Source: Thomasclavelia cocleata
GTDB lineage: Bacteria > Bacillota_I > Bacilli_A > Erysipelotrichales > Coprobacillaceae
DNA: 47,407 nucleotides
Reading direction: 5' to 3'
Assembly: GCF_900102365.1 (NCBI RefSeq)
Contig: NZ_FOIN01000019.1
Coordinates: 1-47,407, forward strand
Position numbers and translations under genes: made by a program. Positions 1-7,500 of this stretch are shown here, piece by piece (within the stretch, counting starts at the first letter, position 1; each line of letters begins with the position of its first letter). The notes below the pieces were generated by a model. The model saw nothing but the letters and a program-made list of their open reading frames with translations, was not told the origin of the DNA and searched no databases.

Positions 1-104
1 ATAGAGGCTTCTAATTTTCTAACCATATGATCAGCTGGAACAAGCTCATCAATAGTACATAAAATAATGTGATCATGTTTAGTTTTATTTACTGTCATTG
101 TCAT
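1..104 (-). CDS. IS1182-like transposase, N-terminal fragment (runs off the window edge)
   Basis: Only the first 34 codons are visible on the minus strand. The translation starts MTMTVNKTKH and continues with an I-D-E-L-V-P-A-D-H-M-V-R-K-L-E pattern. That resembles the N-terminus of IS1182-family DDE transposases, which carry a D-x-L-V-P-x-D-H-x-x-R-K signature. A GGAGG site sits 8 bases before the ATG at 104, and an extended -10 (TGGTATAAT) lies about 30 bases further upstream, so the start is well supported. The rest of the gene is outside the window, so intactness cannot be judged. Confidence 0.6.
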   Translation of the reverse strand, partial: MTMTVNKTKHDHIILCTIDELVPADHMVRKLEAS

Positions 105-130
105 ATTAATTTCCTCCAAATGTGCACTTA

Positions 131-170
131 TATTATACCATATCATGACTTCTTTATCTTAAACAAAAAA
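131..170 (-). promoter_or_regulatory. Promoter of the IS1182-like transposase
   Basis: Read on the minus strand there is an extended -10, TGGTATAAT (the TATAAT complement lies near 132-137). A weak T-rich -35 (TTGTTT, near 160-165) stands upstream. It lies between the stem-loop at 171-218 and the transposase start. Confidence 0.5.
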
Positions 171-218
171 GTCGTGGAGCCTCAAAGTTTGCACACTTGG
201 AACGAAGTCATCCACGAC
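171..218 (-). terminator. Stem-loop at the element end, terminator-like
   Basis: An 8-bp perfect inverted repeat pairs 171-178 (GTCGTGGA) with 211-218 (TCCACGAC) around a 32-base loop. On the minus strand it is followed by a run of six T, the form of an intrinsic terminator reading toward the transposase. Such hairpins inside insertion-sequence ends can block read-through from outside. It may also be part of the terminal inverted repeat; the other end is not in the window. Confidence 0.45.
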
Positions 219-253
219 CACTGATATATTATCACATAAACAACAAAATAAAA

Positions 254-288
254 AGACTGCTGACAATTTTTTATTTGTCAACAGCCTG
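254..288 (-). terminator. Terminator of the AraC-family gene
   Basis: CTGTTGACAA pairs with TTGTCAGCAG on the minus strand (275-284 with 257-266, one G-T wobble), followed by a T run at 250-254. The stem includes the stop codon region of the gene. Confidence 0.7.
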
Positions 289-1161
289 AGACGCATAGCG
301 TCTTTTTTGTGCATGAGGATCATTCATTCTTGAATTGTTGATCATCTTATTTTGTTTTCTAAAATCGCGAGGTGAAAGACTGTGAGTATTTGAAAAAGCT
401 TTAGAAAAAGATAACTGGTTAGCATAGCCACAAGAAAAAGCAATTTGATTAATAGTAAGATCACTATTAATCAATAGTTCTTCAGCCTGAATCATTCGAT
501 AACGTAATAAGAATTCTTGTGGTGAAAGATGTAAGTATTTTTTGAAGAGAGTTGATAAATAACTACGATTAATTGATAAATAATCAGCAATTTCATTTAC
601 TGTTACCATATATTGATAATTATTTTGAATATACTCAATTGCTTTATCAACATAAGGGTTATAGTTAATTTTATTTACTTTATAATTTACATTTGCACTT
701 TTTGCTAAATAAGAAAAGAAAGTAAATAATTGTCCTTGAATAAATAATTCATTACTATAGCTGAGTTTATGATGAGCTAACATAGAAATAGTTAGTTCTC
801 TTAATTCATCAAGATATTCACAATGAATAACTAAATTATTATCATTTAAATTACAACGATTTAGATATAAACGACTTTTATTGCCATCAAATCCAACCCA
901 TAAATATGTCCATGGATCATCATGGTCAGCTTGATAATATGTAACAACATTAGGCATAATCAAAAAAGCATCACCAGTTTTAATTGGATATACTTTATTA
1001 TTAACGTGATACTCACCTTTGCCTTTAAGACAATAATGAATTAAATAATTTTGTCTTATTGCAGGGCCATATGAGTAATTAGGACTACATTCTTGCATAC
1101 CACAGAATTTTAAATATAAATCTTCGAATGATTGATTTTCTATTTCTAATGAAGAATACAT
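271..1161 (-). CDS. AraC family transcriptional regulator (296 aa)
   Basis: A predicted cytoplasmic transcription factor. Residues about 30-110 form a cupin-like sugar-sensing fold (AraC ligand-binding type), with a motif G-x-G-E-Y-H and the stretch Y-L-W-V-G-F. Residues about 185-285 hold the paired helix-turn-helix of the AraC/XylS family, ending in the typical F-S-K-A-F and L-S-P-R-D-F-R-K signature. The length is normal for the family. AGGAGG precedes the ATG. It is divergent from spoIVA with about 100 bases between them. No sugar-use operon adjoins it in the window, so its ligand is unknown; the secreted hexosaminidase at 4597 is the only nearby carbohydrate gene and a link to it is speculative. 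Confidence 0.88.
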   Translation of the reverse strand: MYSSLEIENQSFEDLYLKFCGMQECSPNYSYGPAIRQNYLIHYCLKGKGEYHVNNKVYPIKTGDAFLIMPNVVTYYQADHDDPWTYLWVGFDGNKSRLYLNRCNLNDNNLVIHCEYLDELRELTISMLAHHKLSYSNELFIQGQLFTFFSYLAKSANVNYKVNKINYNPYVDKAIEYIQNNYQYMVTVNEIADYLSINRSYLSTLFKKYLHLSPQEFLLRYRMIQAEELLINSDLTINQIAFSCGYANQLSFSKAFSNTHSLSPRDFRKQNKMINNSRMNDPHAQKRRYASQAVDK

Positions 1162-1262
1162 AGATTACCTCCTCTTTATAACTTATTATAACAAAATTAT
1201 ATTTAGATGTGTTCTAAAAATAGGCAGATTTCATATAAATAAGACGAAGAGAGGAGTTTACA

Positions 1263-2738
1263 ATGGAAACGAAAAATATCTTACATGATATCGCTAAAAG
1301 ATGTGATGGAGACATATATTTGGGGGTAGTAGGCCCAGTAAGAAGTGGAAAGTCTTCATTTATAAAACGTTTTATGGAAATGGCAGTTATTCCCTATATC
1401 GAAGATAAAGATGCACGATTAAGAGCGATTGATGAATTACCACAGTCAGGCAAGGGTAAAATGATAATGACAGTTGAACCTAAGTTTATACCTAATCAGG
1501 CTGTTGAAATGGTAATGGATGAAAGTTTTAAGGTTAATGTACGGTTGGTTGATTGTGTTGGTTATGTTATTGAAGGTGCAAAAGGATATAAAGATGATCA
1601 AGGAATTCGTTATGTTAAGACACCATGGTATTTAGAATCTATTCCTTTTGATCAAGCAGCTAAAGTAGGAACAAAGAAAGTTATTCAAGATCATTCAACG
1701 ATTGGTATTGTAATTACTAGTGATGGTAGTATCTGTGATATTCCAGGTGATAATTATATTGAAGCTACAGATAGTATTATTGATGAATTACAAGAAATAG
1801 ACAAACCTTTTATTGTGATTATTAATACAAAGGATGTTAATAGTAGTGAATGTAAAAGGGAGTATGAACGTTTAACTGAAAAATATGATGTACCAGTATT
1901 ATCAATGGATGTTACAAATATGGAAGAACCAGAAATTGTTTCTTTATTAAAAGATGCATTATATGAATTTAAAATTAGTGAAGTACGTATTGAAGTGCCT
2001 AAATGGTTAGCAATGATGTCAAGTAATCATTGGTTAAAACAAACTTTAGATACATCATTAAAAGAATCATTGCAGTCGATAAAGAAATTTAAAGATGTTG
2101 AAAGAATCGGTGATGCAATTAGTGAGTATGACTTTGTTGATAAAGCTTATTTAACTGGAATTGATACAAGTACATCTAGTGCTACTTTGAAAATAGAAGA
2201 AAGAGATGGCTTGTATAATGAGATACTTGAAGAGATAATTGGAGATAAAGGATTTGATCAAGCAACATTCTTAACTTTTATTCAAGAGTTAGTTGATATA
2301 AAGAAAGAATATGAAGGTTTTTCTAATGCTATTAGAATGGTTAAACAAACAGGATATGGTTATGCTATTCCAAAACTAGATGAAATTGAGTTAAGTGAAC
2401 CAGTGATTATTAAACAAGGACCTCGTTATGGAATGAAACTGGTATCAAAGGCTGGAACTACTTATATGATCAAGGTAGATATTGAAAGTACATTTGAGCC
2501 TATAATTGGTTCTAAAGAACAAGCAGAGGCATTTATTGAGTATTTAAATTCTAATGGTAATGATAAACAGGCTATTTTTGATTGTGATGTTTTTGGTCGT
2601 AAATTAGGTGATTTAATTGAAGAAGGAATGTATATTAAGTTAAATGCAATTCCAGAAAATGCTAGTTTAAGACTTCATGATATTTTATCAAAAATCGTAA
2701 ATAAAGGGAAAAGTAATGTTATTGCAATTGTCCTTTAA
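1263..2738 (+). CDS. spoIVA: Stage IV sporulation protein A, spore coat basement ATPase
   Basis: SpoIVA is a cytoskeletal-type ATPase that polymerises on the outer forespore membrane and forms the platform on which the spore coat assembles. The 491-residue length is normal. A Walker A loop, GPVRSGKS, is at residues 24-31. The protein keeps the family's N-terminal GTPase-like domain, middle domain and short hydrophobic C-terminal tail (ending NVIAIVL) that anchors it to SpoVM and the membrane. The start has an AGAGGAG site. Upstream, CATATAAAT at 1232-1240 resembles a sporulation sigma-E -10 element, although no convincing -35 was seen. A strong terminator follows. Confidence 0.97.
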   Translation: METKNILHDIAKRCDGDIYLGVVGPVRSGKSSFIKRFMEMAVIPYIEDKDARLRAIDELPQSGKGKMIMTVEPKFIPNQAVEMVMDESFKVNVRLVDCVGYVIEGAKGYKDDQGIRYVKTPWYLESIPFDQAAKVGTKKVIQDHSTIGIVITSDGSICDIPGDNYIEATDSIIDELQEIDKPFIVIINTKDVNSSECKREYERLTEKYDVPVLSMDVTNMEEPEIVSLLKDALYEFKISEVRIEVPKWLAMMSSNHWLKQTLDTSLKESLQSIKKFKDVERIGDAISEYDFVDKAYLTGIDTSTSSATLKIEERDGLYNEILEEIIGDKGFDQATFLTFIQELVDIKKEYEGFSNAIRMVKQTGYGYAIPKLDEIELSEPVIIKQGPRYGMKLVSKAGTTYMIKVDIESTFEPIIGSKEQAEAFIEYLNSNGNDKQAIFDCDVFGRKLGDLIEEGMYIKLNAIPENASLRLHDILSKIVNKGKSNVIAIVL

Positions 2739-2739
2739 A

Positions 2740-2775
2740 AAAGGCTAAGACATTAATTGTCTTAACCCTTTTTAT
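2740..2775 (+). terminator. Terminator of spoIVA
   Basis: GGCTAAGACA pairs with TGTCTTAACC across a TTAAT-type loop (about 2742-2767) and is followed by a T-rich run. Confidence 0.8.
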
Positions 2776-3268
2776 TTAATATTTATACAATGAATATATA
2801 AATTTTAGTCAGTTGAGCATACGAAGTATGCGAAATAAAAAAACACACTATGCAGGTGGAGCGATAAAGGTGATTAAGTATAGCTCAAAAATCAAATTCA
2901 TTGGCACATACGAAGTGGATGTGCAAATATCACATCGTCTTCACACCAAAGTATAGACTATAATTCAAGATCAATATTTCTTTTTTGTATGCAATATTAC
3001 ACTATAAATTAAATTCATAAGAATCATCAAGTAAAAAAATATAGATGATATATCTTTAAAAACTGTAAACATAACAATATCCTATTTTATAATAATTTAA
3101 GATATTTTATTCAGTTATATATTTTATAGATAAGAGTTTGTAATTGTAAAAACTTTAATAATTTACTCCTAAAAAACTCTAAGAAATAAATAAAGTTGTT
3201 ATTTTTTGTAACTATTTTGTATATGTTTTATATCAAAATAATGACTTTTAAATATCCTATAAAAGTGC
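2776..3268. other. Gene-free stretch with a dispersed repeat and small hairpins
   Basis: No coding sequence is visible in these 490 bases. They contain copy 1 of an intergenic repeat (about 2803-2880), described separately, and two hairpins with a shared loop core ACGAAGT: GCATACGAAGTATGC at 2818-2832 and a GCACAT/ATGTGC stem at about 2901-2921. The remainder (about 2990-3260) is very AT-rich with no recognisable gene. Confidence 0.6.
2803..2880 (+). repeat. Dispersed intergenic repeat, copy 1
   Basis: Begins TTTTAGTCAGTTGAGCATAC and continues through a run of A, ACAC, CTATGCA and TGGAGC. A second, diverged copy lies at about 17893-17970 with the same blocks in the same order. Both copies stand in gene-free DNA downstream of terminators. 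The identity of the family is unknown to me. Confidence 0.65.
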
Positions 3269-3297
3269 TTGAAATCAGTAATTTTTAATGTTATACT
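3269..3297 (+). promoter_or_regulatory. Promoter of the HU gene
   Basis: A near-consensus sigma-A promoter: TTGAAA at 3269-3274, a 17-base spacer and TATACT at 3292-3297. It lies 30 bases before the HU start. Confidence 0.85.
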
Positions 3298-3326
3298 TTC
3301 GTGGTATTAGAATTATGGAGGTAGTT

Positions 3327-3599
3327 ATGAATAAGAAAGAATTAGTTGAATCAGTATCTAAAGAAAGAAACTTGACTAAAAAAGATGCCGAAATTTTAGT
3401 AGATACAGTTTTTAATACAATTACACGTAGTGTTATTGAAGGAGATAAAGTATTAATCTCTGGATTTGGGACTTTCAAAGTAAACGATCGTAAAGCTCGT
3501 AAAGGAATTTCACCTAAAACACAAAAAGAAATGATTATTCCTGCTAGTAAGACAGTTACTTTTAAACCAAGTAATCGCTTAAAAGATGCAATGAATTAA
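3327..3599 (+). CDS. hup: HU family DNA-binding protein (90 aa)
   Basis: A small histone-like protein that binds and bends DNA in the nucleoid. The 90-residue translation starts MNKKELVESV and contains the family signature GFGTFKVNDRKARKG, in which the beta arm begins, and ends in KPSNRLKDAMN. I chose the ATG at 3327, which has GGAGG 7 bases upstream; a longer reading from 3288 would begin inside the -10 region and is not credible. The gene is monocistronic, with its own strong promoter and a terminator whose left arm overlaps the last codons. Confidence 0.96.
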   Translation: MNKKELVESVSKERNLTKKDAEILVDTVFNTITRSVIEGDKVLISGFGTFKVNDRKARKGISPKTQKEMIIPASKTVTFKPSNRLKDAMN

Positions 3600-3622
3600 T
3601 ATTGCATCTTTTATATTTTTAA
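3581..3622 (+). terminator. Terminator overlapping the end of the HU gene
   Basis: AAAAGATGCAAT (3581-3592) pairs perfectly with ATTGCATCTTTT (3601-3612) around an 8-base loop, followed by more T. The left arm encodes the last residues of HU, so the terminator is partly coding. Confidence 0.85.
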
Positions 3623-3726
3623 TTAAAAAATTTTTACGTCAATAAATAAGGTAATTATTATTTTTTTAATATTATTATTAAAAAGTTAATAATATAGTGT
3701 ATAATAAATATAAAGGAGTTGAGAAT

Positions 3727-4434
3727 ATGCCGTTTTTTTATTATCCAATGTCGTCAACTTATATGATTGGTTATCTTTTGGTTGCCATTGGAACAATAAT
3801 TATGATTTATGCTCAGATAAAAGTGAATAGTGCTTATAGTAAATTTGAGAAAATACCTAACAGTCGAGGGATGACTGGAGCAATGGTAGCTAGAGAAATT
3901 CTTGATCGAAATGGTCTACATGATGTTACAATAAATCAAGTGGGAGGAAAATTATCTGATCATTATAACCCTAGAAATCGCACAATTAATTTATCAAATG
4001 GAATTTATGATGGTACTTCAATTGCTGCTTTAGCAGTAGCAAGTCACGAATGTGGACATGCCATTCAACATTTAGTTGGTTATCGACCTTTAGTGTTTAG
4101 AAATGCAATTTTGCCATTATGTAATGTTGGGCAATATTTAGGGTGGATTGCTGTATTTATTGGATTGTTAATGGGAAATACTAGTGTAGCTTGGATTGGT
4201 GTTATCTTAATGTCAGGAATTTTACTTTTCCAAATTGTTACATTGCCAGTAGAATTTGATGCTTCATCAAGGGCTTTACAAATTTTAAAAACAAATTATC
4301 TTACAAGTGATGAATATAGTGGTGCTAAATCAATGTTATCTGCAGCTGCATTTACATATGTTGCTGCAATGTTGTCAACTGTTTTATCACTACTTAGAAT
4401 AGTTTTAATAGTATTAGGCAATGATCGTGATTAA
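3727..4434 (+). CDS. YugP-type membrane zinc metallopeptidase (235 aa)
   Basis: An integral-membrane peptidase of the neutral zinc metallopeptidase (YugP) family. An N-terminal membrane segment spans about residues 10-30. The zinc-binding motif HECGH is at residues 107-111, preceded by A-V-A-S as in the family. Further hydrophobic segments follow at about 135-185 and 215-230. The ATG at 3727 has AAAGGAG upstream; an upstream ATG in the same frame at 3697 lacks a site. The gene appears to be transcribed alone and has a terminator. Its substrate is not known; other members of the family are also poorly characterised. Confidence 0.88.
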   Translation: MPFFYYPMSSTYMIGYLLVAIGTIIMIYAQIKVNSAYSKFEKIPNSRGMTGAMVAREILDRNGLHDVTINQVGGKLSDHYNPRNRTINLSNGIYDGTSIAALAVASHECGHAIQHLVGYRPLVFRNAILPLCNVGQYLGWIAVFIGLLMGNTSVAWIGVILMSGILLFQIVTLPVEFDASSRALQILKTNYLTSDEYSGAKSMLSAAAFTYVAAMLSTVLSLLRIVLIVLGNDRD

Positions 4435-4445
4435 TTTTATTTTTA

Positions 4446-4480
4446 GATTCAAAGTTCTTAAGCTTTGGATCTTTTTTCTT
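4446..4480 (+). terminator. Terminator of the yugP-like gene
   Basis: GATTCAAAG (4446-4454) pairs with CTTTGGATC (4463-4471) with one wobble, followed by T at 4472-4477. Confidence 0.8.
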
Positions 4481-4596
4481 TATAAAAATAACAATTTGTA
4501 AATAGACCATTAAAAAACATAAATATATCTTACAATAATGATGATATTATTAATAAAAGGGAAACTATTAAAAAGAGATTAAGAAAGGGTATAATT

Positions 4597-7500
4597 ATGG
4601 AGAAATGGAAAAAAAGTTTAATTGTTATTTTAGTGTTACTGATGTTTTTTTCGACATCAAATTTAAATGTTTTTGCTCATGATAGAACAAAGACTTCATT
4701 ATCGACAGAAAGTGAGTATAAAATATATCCAATTCCACAATCAGCTATATATGATGGAGAGGAATTTACGATGAGTGAGTATGTAAACATTGTTTACGAA
4801 ACACAAATCGACCAATATACAAAAAGTTTTTTGGAAGAATTACTTAGTAAGTATAATAGAAATTATGTAGTCAGTAATGAAATAAAAGAAGGAATGACAA
4901 ATATTTTATTAGGAGTAAAAGATTCTAATCAGATTGCAGATAATTATTTAGATAATAATATTATCATTCAAGATAAACAATTGTATTCAAGAATCGATCC
5001 TTATGTTTTAGTAACAGATAATGATGTCATTACAATAGTTGGTAAAGATACTGATTGTACATTTTATGGTATAGCAACATTACAAATGATGTTTTCTTCT
5101 TTTAATGGGGATAAATTTTTAAATGTCCAAATTGAAGATTATGCAATGATGGAATATCGAGGATTCATTGAAGGTTTTTATGGTGGTTGGAATTATCAAG
5201 AACGTGAAAGTTTGATGCGTTTTGCTCGTGATATAAAAATGAATAATTATGTATATGCTTCAAAAACAGATTTATATCATACTGATAAATGGAATGAAAA
5301 ATATCCACCTGAAGAGATTGAAAAAATAAAACATTTAGTAGAAGTAGGAAAAGAGACCAAATGTTATTATGCCTGGTCAGTCCATATTTCAGGTTTTTTT
5401 AGGGGATTGGATACATCAAATAATCAAGCATATGAAATGAGATATAATCAATTAATAGAGAAATTTTCTCAACTTTATGATTTAGGAGTTAGAAAATTTG
5501 ATATTTTAAATGATGATTTTGGTGCTGGTACAAATGAAGATGTAGTAACATTATTAAACCGCTTAACTACAGAATTTATCAAACCAAAAGATTGTGAACC
5601 ATTGACATATTGTCCTCAAGGATATAATAAAGCCTGGTCAGGAAACGGAAACGAGTTAGAGGCATTAAAATCATTAGATCAATCAATTATTATTTATTGG
5701 ACAGGTGATGATGTTAATTCACCGATTACCCAAGAAACAGTTAATTATGTAAAAGAAAAAACAGGACATGATGCTTGTTTTTGGCTTAATTATCCAGTTA
5801 ATGAACATGCTAAGTCTGGTATTTTCTTAGGAGATATTAGTCATTATGCAAGAAGTGATGTGATAGGATTAAAGGGAGCAGTTTCTAATCCTTCACGTTT
5901 TGCTCAAAGTAATAAAGCTGGATTATTTCAATTAGCTTCATTATTTTGGAATAGTACAGATTACCAAGATAAAGTCCAGACTATATGGCAAGATAGTTTT
6001 AGATATTTACAGCCAGAGGTTCAGGATGAATATTATTTGATTGCTAGCAATATTGCTAATTGCCCTGGTTCTTCAAGAGTACCAAATGGCTTTTTAGAAT
6101 CAGAGTATCTTAAAACAGCTTTGGATAGTATTTTAAAGAAAGTAAATGCTGGTAATCTTTTGAAAAATGATGAGGAAGTTTATTATTTGATTAATGAATT
6201 TGAAGCGATTATTGAAGCTGTTAAAGGATTTAAAGAAAAATGTGAAAATCAAGATTTAATTAGAGAGCTGAATCCATGGCTTAATTCATTAAATGATATT
6301 GCTATAAGTGGAAAAGCTGTTTTAAATAGCATTTTAGCTATTCAAGATAATCAAATTGATGAAGCTTGGCAACAATTTTCTGTTGCTGGAAAGAAGCTTC
6401 AAACATGGGATGGTTATTCTACTATTGAAGGCGAAGTAAATAAAGCTAAAGCAGGAAGTAAACGAATTCAACCATTTGTTTATAAACTTGTTACTTATGC
6501 TAAAAATAATTTAACACCATTATTTGATAGCAATAATATAGATTTTATACCTTCGTTTTATTCTGTGTTAGGGGGAATAAGACAAGTCGATAATGATCAA
6601 TCAGAAAAGATTTTTGATGGTGATCAAAGTACTTTTGGTCAATGGAATATTGTTCAAAAGGTGAATGATTATTATGGTATTGATATGGGAAAAGTTATTC
6701 CAATTGAAAATATAACTATTATTCAAGGTAAAAATGATAATGATCATGATTATTTTCATAAAGCTGTTTTAGAGTATTCGATTAATGGAGTAGATTTTAC
6801 TCAATTAGGAGAACAATATGATGATACCATTAAAATAGAAAAAGACAGTTTAGATATAAAAGCAAGATATATTAGATTACGTTTAGTAGAAACTGGAACA
6901 GCTAATAAACCAGATTATTGGACACATATTCGTGAGTTTAGTGTGAATCAAAAAGAAGTTGTTAAAGAACGTATTTATACAAATATAGAATCTTTAAAAC
7001 AAACTCCTTTAACAGTATCCAAAAAAGAATTTAGTATCAGAAATATTCAAGATTTAATATTCAAACCAAATGAATATGTTGGAATCAAAATGATAGGATT
7101 GTCAATAGGTTCAGATATTGAATTTATAAATATAGGATTTGATAATCTAACTTTGCAAGTATCTCGCAATGGAATTGAGTGGGAAAATGTTAATGATTTT
7201 ACCGATTCAAAAGTATTTAAATATTTACGAGTTATAAATTTAACCAATAAAGATATCAGTGGACAAATCAATAAATTAGCAGCTACAATATCTAATTTAC
7301 AGATAAATCCAACTATAAGTGATACTAATTTAAAAAATGATTTAAAAGAAGGTAAGTGGGAAAATCTTTTTGATGGTAATTATAGTAGTTATATTTGGAC
7401 AAATGAAGCACAGAAAGAAAATGATTATATAATGATAGATCTAGGTGTTACAACTGCTTTATATGATGTTAAAATAGTTACTGAAGATGGGAATCCAAGA

